Positions 25,107 through 33,764 of a DNA stretch of 64,000 nt are shown here, in pieces. Source of the stretch: Pullichristensenella sp963930055 (GTDB lineage Bacteria; Bacillota; Clostridia; Christensenellales; Aristaeellaceae); contig CAWVKS010000001.1 of the NCBI GenBank assembly GCA_963930055.1, positions 124,001-188,000 on the forward strand, in the 5' to 3' direction. Position 1 is the stretch's first letter; every line of letters starts with the position of its first letter. The translations under genes were made by a program, and so were the position numbers. The notes under the pieces are model-generated. The model was not told where the DNA came from. It worked only from the letters and a program-made list of their open reading frames with translations, and made no database searches.

Positions 25107-26492
25107 TCAGGCGGCGAGATCCATATACAGCGTGATCAGCTGCGGGTAGTAGGCGGCGTTGTACATGTAGCGCCCCTCCTCGTGCGCGGAGACGTGGGCG
25201 TAGGCGCTGTACTTCTCCCCGAGCATGGGCGTGCCAAAGCTGGATTCGTTGATGAGGACCACCAGCTGCTGCCCGTCGCCGCTGATGTCCATTATCAGCC
25301 GCTCCACGCCGTCTTCCTCGCGTATATCGACGATCGTGCCGTTGCAGAGGAACACGCGGTCCTGCCACTGGGCGTAGAGGCGCACCAGCTGGTCATAGTT
25401 GTCCTTGAGCGGCCAGGCGGCGGCGGAGTAGTTGGCCAGCGTCGGCGTGTAGTTGACGTCAAAGTGCACCTCGGCGTCGGCGCGCCCGTCCATGGTGGCG
25501 CGGAAGCGCACGGTGTTCTCGCCGATGTATTCAAGGTCGGTGAGAAACTCGAAATCGCCGGTCTGCATGTTGATGTAGAGGCTCTCTTCCACATAGGGGG
25601 TATCGACCTCTATATACGCGCCGGGCTCGCACGAGCCGGAGATGAGCATCTGGCGGGAATCGGTCTCGTTGCGCACGGAGGTATCCAGCTCCACTTCGAT
25701 CTCCAGCTGCGCGCGGTAGATGGTCACGTCGCGGCGGGTCTCCACATGGTTGGGCGTGCGCACGAGTATGGAGATGACGTTGTCGCCGATGGGGTAGACG
25801 TTTACGTTGGCCGACAAAAGGCCGCTGCGGTCCACCACGTCGGTCACATCCTCGCCGTTGACCAATACGGTGCTGCCCGGCACCACCTGCACCTCCAGCG
25901 GGTATACGGAGGTAAACACCGTCAGGTCGTCCTCCGCGGGGCTCAATACCTCCACCGGCGATTGCGGCGGGGCGATGTTCAGTTCGATGGTGGGCAGCTG
26001 CGTGCGCTCGCCGCCTTCGGCGATCAGGACGGGGGAGAGGCTGATTTCGGCGCTTTCCACGTTGGTCAGGTCCTGCCCGGCGAACCAGTCGCTGTCGGCC
26101 ACCTCCACGCGGGCGACGCTGCCGGCCACGATGGTGGAGCGCCCCAGCTCGGGGATAAAGACCTGGTCGCCGTCCTCGGCGAAGAAGCTGATGGCGTGGG
26201 CGACGCGGCCGTCGTCCAGCGTGACCTCGCTGACGGTGGGCGTGCGCTCGCCGCGGGCGTACAGGCGTTCCACCTGGTAATCCTCCGCCCAGTAGGTGAG
26301 CTTGTAAATGGCAAAGCCGATGACGAATATGGCGATCGCCGCGCCCAGCACAAAGAGGATCGCGCGCACAAGGCGGCGGTCCCAGAAGCTCTGCGGCGCG
26401 TCGGATTCTATGTATTCAGGAAGCGGCTGGCCGCACGCGGGACAGATGACGTCCGAGGGGCCGAGCGGCTTGTGGCAGTAGGGGCACTTCAA
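25107..26492 (-). CDS. zinc-ribbon membrane-anchored protein with large extracytoplasmic region
   Basis: The product is 461 aa. A cytoplasmic zinc ribbon (CPYCHKPLGPSDVICPACGQPLP) at residues 3-25 is followed by one transmembrane helix (about 45-65). About 390 residues would lie outside the membrane. The exterior part is beta-rich, with two segments resembling Ig/cadherin-type repeats (VEVLSPAEDDLTVFTSVYPLEVQVVPGSTVLVNG, then LISGSCEPGAYIEV). This zinc-ribbon/TM/Ig layout is common in Clostridia for envelope proteins of unknown role. No enzyme motif is visible. Confidence 0.75.
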   Translation of the reverse strand: MKCPYCHKPLGPSDVICPACGQPLPEYIESDAPQSFWDRRLVRAILFVLGAAIAIFVIGFAIYKLTYWAEDYQVERLYARGERTPTVSEVTLDDGRVAHAISFFAEDGDQVFIPELGRSTIVAGSVARVEVADSDWFAGQDLTNVESAEISLSPVLIAEGGERTQLPTIELNIAPPQSPVEVLSPAEDDLTVFTSVYPLEVQVVPGSTVLVNGEDVTDVVDRSGLLSANVNVYPIGDNVISILVRTPNHVETRRDVTIYRAQLEIEVELDTSVRNETDSRQMLISGSCEPGAYIEVDTPYVEESLYINMQTGDFEFLTDLEYIGENTVRFRATMDGRADAEVHFDVNYTPTLANYSAAAWPLKDNYDQLVRLYAQWQDRVFLCNGTIVDIREEDGVERLIMDISGDGQQLVVLINESSFGTPMLGEKYSAYAHVSAHEEGRYMYNAAYYPQLITLYMDLAA

Positions 26493-26597
26493 ACGGGGAA
26501 CCCTCCAAGGTCAGATTTTACCGCCTACATTATACTATATTTCCCGCCAAATTGCACCTGCCGGCAAGGGAATTTCATATTTTTACCCCATGTTCTA

Positions 26598-26625
26598 TCG
26601 ACAATCGCCCAACTTATGCTATAAT
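26598..26625 (+). promoter_or_regulatory. sigma-A promoter, extended -10
   Basis: TCGACA (26598-26603) and TATAAT (26620-26625) are 16 bp apart, with an upstream TG making an extended -10. It reads into the DUF6106-like gene and the cysteine desulfurase operon. Confidence 0.75.
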
Positions 26626-26653
26626 ACAAAATGGATAGGTTTGGAGGTGCGTG

Positions 26654-27226
26654 ATGGACGTCTTTGTGGAACAGGTGGTGACGCGCAAACGCCGCGCCTT
26701 GTATGAGGCGCTGTTTTACGCTTGCTGGGCGCTGCTCGTTTGCTGCGCCCTCGTCGGGCTCTCGGGCCTGATGAATCTATTGTACACGGGCGCGGATGGC
26801 GGCCTCGGCTTCCGCCCGCTGGCCGCGGGCATGGCCGTTGTGTTCCTCGGCGGGGCGTTTTTGCTCTGGCGGGCGACCATGCGCCTGCGCACGGAATACG
26901 ATTATTCCTTCACCAACGGCGTCATCGACGTGGCGCGGGTGCTAAACGGCCGCAAGCGCGTCTACCTGACCAGCTTCGACGTCAGGGACCTGCGCGCCGC
27001 CGGCGAGGAAGGCTCCGCCGCCTTCCAGTCCTGCGCGCGCCAGGGCGGCGTGCAGCTGCACCGCTGGTATCTGAACAAAGAGGCAAAGAAACACTTCTTT
27101 TTCTTTGAAAAGAAGGGCGGCAGGCACCTGGCCGTCCTCGAACTCAACGACGAAATGGAAAAAACGATCTTCAACCGCCGCTATCTGACGGCGGAGGTAT
27201 GGGACGGAGCGTATAAGAGCGTATGA
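26654..27226 (+). CDS. DUF6106-like membrane protein
   Basis: The product is 190 aa; ATG 26654 follows GGAGGTG. Two transmembrane helices lie at about residues 20-40 and 55-75. A cytoplasmic region carries the TEYDYSFTNGVIDVARVLNGRKRVYLTSFDVRDL motif, which I associate with DUF6106 proteins. The C-terminal part is basic with a FFFFEKKGG stretch. The stop overlaps the cysteine desulfurase start (ATGA). Function unknown. Confidence 0.7.
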   Translation: MDVFVEQVVTRKRRALYEALFYACWALLVCCALVGLSGLMNLLYTGADGGLGFRPLAAGMAVVFLGGAFLLWRATMRLRTEYDYSFTNGVIDVARVLNGRKRVYLTSFDVRDLRAAGEEGSAAFQSCARQGGVQLHRWYLNKEAKKHFFFFEKKGGRHLAVLELNDEMEKTIFNRRYLTAEVWDGAYKSV

Positions 27227-28344
27227 AAGCATATCTGGACAACAGCGCCACCACGCGGCCCACGCCGGGCGTCATCCGCGCGATGACAGAGTGTATGGAG
27301 GAGGGATGGTACAACCCCTCGTCCGTCTACGGCCCGGCGGTGGCGGCCTTTCGGCAGGTGCGCGCCTGCCGCGAGGCGATTTTGGAAAAACTCGGCGCGT
27401 CGGGGGAAAGGCTCATCTTCACTTCCGGCGGCACGGAGGCCAACAACCTCGCCATACTCGGCGCGGTGGAGCGCATGCGCGGCAAGCAGCTCGTGGCCGT
27501 CAACGCCACGGAGCACCCGTCGGTGCTGGCCGCCTTCGAGCGGTTGCGCGAAATGGGCCACGATGTGCGCGTGCTTCCCGTGGACAGCGAGGGCGCGCTT
27601 GATTACGAAGCGCTGGAAAAAGCCCTGAACGACGGCGCGAGCCTTGTAAGCTGCATGCAGGTCAACAACGAGACCGGCGCGCTTTTGGACGTCCAGCGCC
27701 TGAAAAACGCCGTCGCCGGCCGCGCCCTCATCCACGTGGACGGCGTGCAGGGCTTTCTGCGCGTGCCCTTCCGCTTTGCCGACGTGGATATGTACACCAT
27801 CAGCGCCCACAAGCTGCACGGCCCCAAGGGCGTGGGCGCGCTGGCGGTGAAAAAGGCCGCGCGCCTCCATCCGCAGCACAATCGGCGGCGGGCAGAAGAG
27901 GATCTGCGCTCCGGCACGGAGAACACCCCCGGCATCGCCGGCTTTTACGAGGCGGTCCGGGAGATGGACGCCTCCGGCCTGATGGAGAAAAAGCTCCACA
28001 TGGTCAAGGCCTTCATGGACGCCGTGCCCGAGGCCGCGATCAACGGCCCCGCCCCGGAAAAGGGCGCGCCGCACATACTCAACATCAGTTTCCCCGGCGT
28101 GCGCGGCGAAACGATGCTCCACGCGCTGGAGGCCGAGGGGGTCTACGCCTCCACCGGCTCGGCCTGTTCGTCGAAAAAGCGCAAGGTTTCAAACGTACTC
28201 ACGGCCATGGGCATCCCCGTGGATCGCGCCGAGAGCGCCCTGCGCTTCAGCCTTTCGCCGCACACCACACTTGAGGAAATCGACTACGCCGCCGAAGTGC
28301 TTCGCCGCGTCTGGCCGCAACTGAGGCGCTTTCAGAGGAGATAA
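27223..28344 (+). CDS. cysteine desulfurase (NifS/NifZ-like)
   Basis: The product is 373 aa, a class V PLP enzyme. YLDNSATTRPTP at the N-terminus and TSGGTEANNLAILGAV are both present. The Schiff-base lysine is in TISAHKLHGPKGVGAL, and the catalytic cysteine loop is STGSACSSKKRK. It releases sulfur from cysteine as a persulfide. Its position two bases before thiI mirrors the Bacillus NifZ-ThiI pair, so the likely role is sulfur supply for 4-thiouridine in tRNA. Confidence 0.93.
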   Translation: MKAYLDNSATTRPTPGVIRAMTECMEEGWYNPSSVYGPAVAAFRQVRACREAILEKLGASGERLIFTSGGTEANNLAILGAVERMRGKQLVAVNATEHPSVLAAFERLREMGHDVRVLPVDSEGALDYEALEKALNDGASLVSCMQVNNETGALLDVQRLKNAVAGRALIHVDGVQGFLRVPFRFADVDMYTISAHKLHGPKGVGALAVKKAARLHPQHNRRRAEEDLRSGTENTPGIAGFYEAVREMDASGLMEKKLHMVKAFMDAVPEAAINGPAPEKGAPHILNISFPGVRGETMLHALEAEGVYASTGSACSSKKRKVSNVLTAMGIPVDRAESALRFSLSPHTTLEEIDYAAEVLRRVWPQLRRFQRR

Positions 28345-28346
28345 AC

Positions 28347-29486
28347 ATGCGAGAAGTTTTGTTGGTACGCTTTGGCGAAGTCCATTTGAAGGGACAGAAC
28401 CGCCCCTATTTTCTCAAGACGCTCACCGAAAACGTCCGCCGCGCCGTCAAGCCCCTGGGCGGGCAGGTGTGGCTGGCGGATTCGCGCATCTACGTCGCCG
28501 GCGTGGAGGATATGCGCGCCTGCGGCGAGCGCGTGCGCCGCGTGTTCGGCGTTTACTCGGTCAGCCCGCGTGGGAGCTGCCCAAGGAGTTTGACGTCATC
28601 GCCGCCAGGTGCGTGAAATGATGCGCCGCTCTCCCGGCTCGTTCAAGGTCTTTGCCCGCCGCTCGGACAAGCACTTTCCCATGAACTCCCATGGAGATCG
28701 CCACCGAGATTGGCGGCCGCGTGCTGGAGGACAATTCCAAGCTGCACGTGGACGTCCACCGCCCCGAGCATCGCCTCAACGTCGAGATCCGCGACCACGC
28801 CTACGTCTGCGTCGAGGAATGGAAGGCCCGTGGGCGGCATGCCCATGGGCACGGGCGGCAAGGCGGCGCTCTTGCTCTCCGGCGGCATCGACAGCCCCCG
28901 TGGCCGGCTATCAGCTGATGAAGCGCGGCGTCACCACCTGCGCCATCCACTTCCAAAGCCCGCCTTACACCGGCGAACTGGCGCTGGACAAGGTGTTGCA
29001 GTTGGCGAAGATACTGGGCGAATACGAAAACGGCATGCGCGTCTACCTCGTGCCCTTTACCAAGGTGCAGACGGAGATCCACGAAAAATGCCCCGAGGGC
29101 CTCGGCACGCTCATCACCCGCCGCTTCATGATGCGCATCGCCGAGCGGCTGGCGCGCAAGTTCGGCGCTCTGGCGCTGATCACCGGCGAGAGCCTCGGGC
29201 AGGTGGCCAGCCAGACCATGGAGGCCATCACCTGCACGGACGCGGTGGTCGGCATGCCCGTGTCCGCCCGCTCATCGGCATGGACAAACTGGAGATCACC
29301 GAGATCGCCGAAAAGATCGGCACCTACGAGACTTCCATACTGCCCTATGAGGACTGCTGCACCGTGTTTACCCCCGCCATCCGTCACCAAGCCCAAACTC
29401 GACACCATGCCGGACGCCGAGCGCAACTGGATGTCGAGGCGCTGGTCGCAGAAGCCGTGGAGAACACGCGCGTAGAGATCGTATGA
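28347..29486 (+). pseudogene. thiI: tRNA 4-thiouridine synthase ThiI, broken by multiple single-base indels
   Basis: The start is clear (MREVLLVRFGEVHLKGQNRPYFLKTL). The protein can be followed to the end only by switching frame about eight times: near 28568, 28611, 28690, 28830, 28905, 29268, 29375 and 29390. Each jump is one base, mostly in a homopolymer. Pieced together, it has the THUMP domain, the PP-loop LLLSGGIDSPVAGYQ and ITGESLGQVASQTM, all well preserved. It would sulfurate U8 of tRNA using the neighbouring desulfurase. Such dense indels without amino-acid decay suggest consensus error rather than a dead gene. Confidence 0.85.
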
Positions 29487-31746
29487 ACGTCGAAGCCTAT
29501 ATCGAACACCTGAAGAGCAGCCCGTCGTTTATGAAGAACGTCACCTCGTGGCGCGTGCTGCCCGCGCGGGAGGCGAAGTACGCCGATTTTCCCGCCGGTC
29601 TGGACGCGCGCTCGTCGCGGCGCTTTCCCGGCGCGGCATTGAGCGGCCCTACATCCACCAGCGCCTCGCCATGGAGGCGGCGCTGGCGGGGGAGGACTGC
29701 GTGGTGGTCACGCCCACGGCCTCGGGCAAGACGCTCTGCTACAACGTGCCCGTTCTCAACGCCATTTTGCAAAACGAGGCCAACCGCGCCCTCTACATCT
29801 TCCCCACCAAGGCGCTTTCCAGCGACCAGGCGGCGGAACTCTATTCCCTCATCGAGGATATGGGCGCGGAGGTCAAGGCCTACACCTACGATGGCGACAC
29901 CCCCGCCTCGGCGCGCACGGCCATCCGTCAGGCGGGTCACGTGGTGGTCACCAACCCGGACATGCTCCATCAGGGCATTTTGCCGCACCACGCCAAGTGG
30001 GTCAAACTCTTTGAAAACCTCCGCTACGTGGTCATCGACGAGATCCACGCCTATCGCGGCGTGTTTGGCTCCAACCTCGCCAACGTCATCCGCCGCCTAA
30101 AGCGCGTCTGCGCCTTCTACGGCTCCCATCCCACGTTTATCTGCTGCTCGGCCACCATCGCCAACCCCGGCGAACTCGCCGAAGCGATGATCGGCCGCCC
30201 CGTGCGCCTCATCGACGAAAACGGCGCGCCCGCGGGCGAGCGCCACGTGGTCTTTTACGATCCGCCCGTCGTCAACCGCCAGCTCGGCATCCGCGCCGGT
30301 TCCATCCCGGAAACGCGCAACATCGCCGCCGGGCTTTTGCGCGCCGGGGTGCAGTCCATCGTCTTTGCCCGCGCCCGCCTCACCGTGGAGGTGCTGGTGC
30401 GCTATTTAAAGGATATGGTGCGCGACCCGCTCGGCAACGCCGGCCGCGTGCGCGGCTATCGCGGCGGCTACCTGCCCACGCAGCGGCGCGAGATCGAGCG
30501 CGAGCTGCGCGCCGGCAACATACTCACCGTGGTTTCCACCAACGCGCTGGAACTGGGCATCGACATCGGCCAGCTCGATGCCTGCGTGCTCTGCGGCTAC
30601 CCCGGCACCATCGCCAGCACCTGGCAACAGGCCGGGCGCGCCGGGCGGCGGGGCGGCAAGAGCCTGATGATCCTCGTGGCCTCGTCCAGCCCCCTCGACC
30701 AGTACATCGTCAACCACCCGGACTACTTCTTCGGCAAGTCGCCCGAACGGGCGCTCATCGACCCGAACAATTTGTACATCCTCCTCAACCACATCAAGTG
30801 CGCCGCCTACGAACTGCCCTTTGAGGACGGCGAGCTGTTCGACGGCGTCCACGACACGGCGGAGCTTTTGGGCTACCTCTGGGATCAGGCCATCCTCCGC
30901 CACGTGGCCGGACGCTACTACTGGATGGCGGAGGAATTTCCGCAGGCGGGCGTCAATTTGCGCTCGGCCAGCGACCAGAACTTCCTCATCGTCGACATCA
31001 CCGACCCCAAGAAGCACCGTGTCATCGGCGAGATGGACCGCTTCACCGTGCCGATGCTGCTCCACCAGTACGCCATCTACATGCACGAGGGCGACCAGTA
31101 TCAGGTGGAACAACTGGATTTCGACGACAAGAAGGCCTACGTGCGCCGCGTCAACGTCGGCTACTACACCGACGCCGACCTCACCACCAGCTTAAAGGTG
31201 CTCGACGAGTTCGACCGCGTGCCCACCGGCTCCCTGACGCGCTCGCGCGGCGAGGTGCTGGTCAGTTCCATCGTCACGCTGTTCAAGAAGATACGCTTTG
31301 ACACCCATGAAAACCTCGGCTGGGGCCCGGTAACGCTGCCGGAACTGGAGATGCAGACCACCGCCGCCTGGTGGACGCTGCCCGAGTGGCTGGAAACGGA
31401 CTACGAGCGCGAGCCGGTCAAGAACGCCATGGTCGGCCTCGCCCACATCCTCCGCCACATCGCGCCCATGTACCTGATGTGTTCTTTGCAGGACGTCCAC
31501 GTGGTCTACCACGTGCGCGACCCCTTCACGGGCCGCCCCACCATCTACCTCTACGATTCCATTCCCGGCGGCGTCGGCCTCTCCGAGCGCGTGTTTGAGA
31601 TGGACAAGGAACTTTTCCGCCAGGCGCGCGAAGTCCTCGCCGCCTGCCCCTGCGAAAACGGCTGCCCCAGCTGCGTCGGCGCAACGGCGGGGGAGGGGGC
31701 CAAGGTTACGCTGCTGAACGTGCTGGACAGGATGCTGGGGGAGTAG
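29483..31746 (+). CDS. MrfA-type DEAD/DEAH-box helicase with C-terminal DUF1998 zinc domain
   Basis: About 754 aa if a missing C near 29612 is restored; the uninterrupted part spans 29548-31746. The start MNVEAYIEHL overlaps the thiI stop. Motif I is TPTASGKT, motif II is VIDEIHAY, and helicase C-terminal motifs include STNALELGIDIG and QQAGRAGRRG. The C-terminus is a DUF1998-type domain ending CPCENGCPSCVG with four zinc-ligand cysteines. Bacillus MrfA (YprA), of this architecture, acts in mitomycin C crosslink repair with the nuclease MrfB. No mrfB is seen here. Confidence 0.9.
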
Positions 31747-31849
31747 AACGTTTTTCACGGCATGCGGGAGGGTTCATTTGCCAGCGCGCCGCCTCCCCCA
31801 AAACCCCCAAGTATTCTGCAAGCCCGAAAGGGAAAGAAGGCTGTTTTTT

Positions 31850-32125
31850 ATGCGCGCCACAGTCCGCAAAACATTCCTCCAAACGCTTCCCGGCCTTTGC
31901 GTTGCCCTCGCGGTCTGTATCGCTTCAGCGCTGGAAACGCCCGCCTATGGCCCGGGCGCGGGCGGCGTTGTCTATCTCCTCCTGCCGCCGCTGGCGCTGC
32001 AAATGCTGATCTTCTGCGCCGCCTCGCTCATCGCGCGGCAATGGCTGCGCGCCGCCGCTTTCGCCGTGGCGCTCGCTGCCTGCGTCCTCTGTTTTCGCTG
32101 CCTCTATGGCCTCACCTGCCCGTAG
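31850..32125 (+). CDS. small hydrophobic membrane protein
   Basis: The product is 91 aa from ATG 31850, with AAAGAAGG upstream. A short basic N-terminus (MRATVRKTF) is followed by three predicted transmembrane segments (GLCVALAVCIASAL, VVYLLLPPLALQMLIFCAASLI, AAFAVALAACVLCF). I recognise no family. The 3' end overlaps the convergent glycosylase gene by 14 bp. It could be a real small membrane protein or chance. Confidence 0.45.
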   Translation: MRATVRKTFLQTLPGLCVALAVCIASALETPAYGPGAGGVVYLLLPPLALQMLIFCAASLIARQWLRAAAFAVALAACVLCFRCLYGLTCP

Positions 32126-32777
32126 GCGAGGCATTTTTCGTATATGCCATGTACTTTCCATTGAGCGCGCACCCACCGCACCGCGCCGTCTTCCGGCACG
32201 CGCCGATGCAGTGTTCGAGGATGAGCCAGTGGAAATGCCCGTACACCCTCGCGTCCTGCGGCAGCGCACCCTCAAAGAAGTCCTTAATGGCCGCGTCGTC
32301 CGCGAAATTGTGCCCCAGGCGTCCAAGCAGCCGCCGCGTGTAGGCGTCCACGATAAAGCTCGGGCGGAAAAAGGCGTAGACGAGGATGACGTCCGCCGTC
32401 TCCGCGCCCACGCCGCGGATGGCGAGCAGTTCTTCGCGCAATTCTTCCGTCGATACGCCCGCGGCGTTCTGCCGCTTAAAGCCGTATTTCCCGAACCACG
32501 CCGTCAGCGCCCGGATGGCGCGCGCCTTTCCCCGGCAAAACCCGCAGGGGCGGATGAGCGCTTCCAGTTCCTCCGGCGAAATTTCCCCGATGACCTCGGG
32601 TTTCAGCCGTCCGCCGATGGCCGCGCAGGTCTTTTCCACATTGACCCAGGCCGTATTCTGTACCAGCACGGATTGAAAGAGGACGGTATAGGCGTCCTCC
32701 GACCACCAGCGCGGCTCGCCGTAAGCGCGCAGAAGCGCCTCGTACAGCGCCGCTGCGCCCAGGGGAAGCTCAGCCAT
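32112..32777 (-). CDS. endonuclease III-like DNA glycosylase, MagIII type
   Basis: The product is 221 aa from ATG 32777. The helix-hairpin-helix is IRGVGAETADVILVYAF, followed by the catalytic aspartate in FIVDAYTRRLL. The lysine used by bifunctional endonuclease III is replaced (GVGAETAD), as in monofunctional 3-methyladenine glycosylases such as MagIII. The C-terminal cysteines (CIGACRKTARCGGC) do not match the C-x6-C-x2-C-x5-C iron-sulfur loop. It overlaps the DUF1848 gene by 8 bp and is probably co-expressed with it. Confidence 0.85.
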   Translation of the reverse strand: MAELPLGAAALYEALLRAYGEPRWWSEDAYTVLFQSVLVQNTAWVNVEKTCAAIGGRLKPEVIGEISPEELEALIRPCGFCRGKARAIRALTAWFGKYGFKRQNAAGVSTEELREELLAIRGVGAETADVILVYAFFRPSFIVDAYTRRLLGRLGHNFADDAAIKDFFEGALPQDARVYGHFHWLILEHCIGACRKTARCGGCALNGKYMAYTKNASPTGR

Positions 32778-33696
32778 GCCGCGCCTCCTTGCGAAACAAC
32801 TTTTGCGCCCCCTGCGCGACGGTATCGTCCGGCCGCAAATGTCCAAGCAGCAGCGGCGAGGCGGGGTCGTGCAGCTTGTAGTTCTGAAAAGCCAAAAGGG
32901 GATTTTTGTTGGCGCAGCAGTACTTGCAGCCGTTTAAGCAGGTGTCGTAAGCGCCGATGTCGCGGCTCTCGATGCAGTGGCAGCCCTGCCGCGAGCCCTT
33001 GTGTTTGAGATCCTTGAATTCAATGCCGTTGGCTCTGCCGAGAATATCCAGCGTCATGCAGCCCGAGGGGTGGATGCCGTAACGGGAATAATCCCCGTTG
33101 GTGCCGCAGGTCTGCAAAGAAACGCCGTACTTCTGCGCGATGGCGCCCAGCCCCCGCGCCACCTCGTCCATCTCCCAGTCCGAAAAGGGGATGATTTCCG
33201 GCATGTTGCTCTCCAGTTTTTTGTACATCTCCACAAAGCTGAAGATGCAGCGGTCGATGTGCGGCGCGAGCGTCGCGGCCATGCGCTCAAACGTCTCCAT
33301 GTGGCGCTCGATGGTGTACTTGCGCGTGAGCAGCACCGGGTCGTAGCGCCAGGCGACGCGCCCCTTGCCCACCTGCCTGGACAGCGCCATCAGCGTTTCC
33401 ATGCTCTGCCCGATGGACGGCACGCCCGGCTCCACGTCCTTGCCGTAGGCGGTGATGGTATAGTAAAAGTAGGTGGGGAAGCGCTCGGTAATCTCATGCA
33501 GGCGCGGCAAAATGGGCGCGTAGTTCTTGGAACAGAACACCACGCAGTCCACCTTTTCCGGCGTCAGTTCGTAGCGCGTCACCTTGTTTGGGAACAGTGG
33601 GTTGTGCGAAAGCACATAGCCCTCGGCGAAGCGCCGCAAGAGCCAGTCCGTATAATACTGCACGGTGTCCGTGCGCGCGCCGGTGTTGACGATCAT
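32770..33696 (-). CDS. DUF1848 family protein
   Basis: The product is 308 aa. ATG 33696 is preceded by GGAGGAGATGC on the minus strand. MIVNTGARTDTVQYYTDWLLRRF and the FCSKNYAPILPRL segment are typical of DUF1848. A C-terminal cysteine cluster (GCHCIESRDIGAYDTCLNGCKYCCAN) probably binds an iron-sulfur cluster. Spore photoproduct lyase-like or radical-type chemistry has been speculated, but no function is established. The 3' end overlaps the glycosylase start. Confidence 0.9.
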   Translation of the reverse strand: MIVNTGARTDTVQYYTDWLLRRFAEGYVLSHNPLFPNKVTRYELTPEKVDCVVFCSKNYAPILPRLHEITERFPTYFYYTITAYGKDVEPGVPSIGQSMETLMALSRQVGKGRVAWRYDPVLLTRKYTIERHMETFERMAATLAPHIDRCIFSFVEMYKKLESNMPEIIPFSDWEMDEVARGLGAIAQKYGVSLQTCGTNGDYSRYGIHPSGCMTLDILGRANGIEFKDLKHKGSRQGCHCIESRDIGAYDTCLNGCKYCCANKNPLLAFQNYKLHDPASPLLLGHLRPDDTVAQGAQKLFRKEARHG

Positions 33697-33718
33697 ATCC
33701 GCATCTCCTCCATACGGG

Positions 33719-33750
33719 CAAAGCGCCCCGGCCATCGTCGGAGCGCTTTG
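33719..33750 (-). terminator. hairpin between pepF and the DUF1848 gene
   Basis: CAAAGCGC (33719-33726) pairs with GCGCTTTG (33743-33750). There is no clear T-run on either strand, so termination strength is doubtful. Confidence 0.4.
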
Positions 33751-33764
33751 CCCGTCTTACTTCG

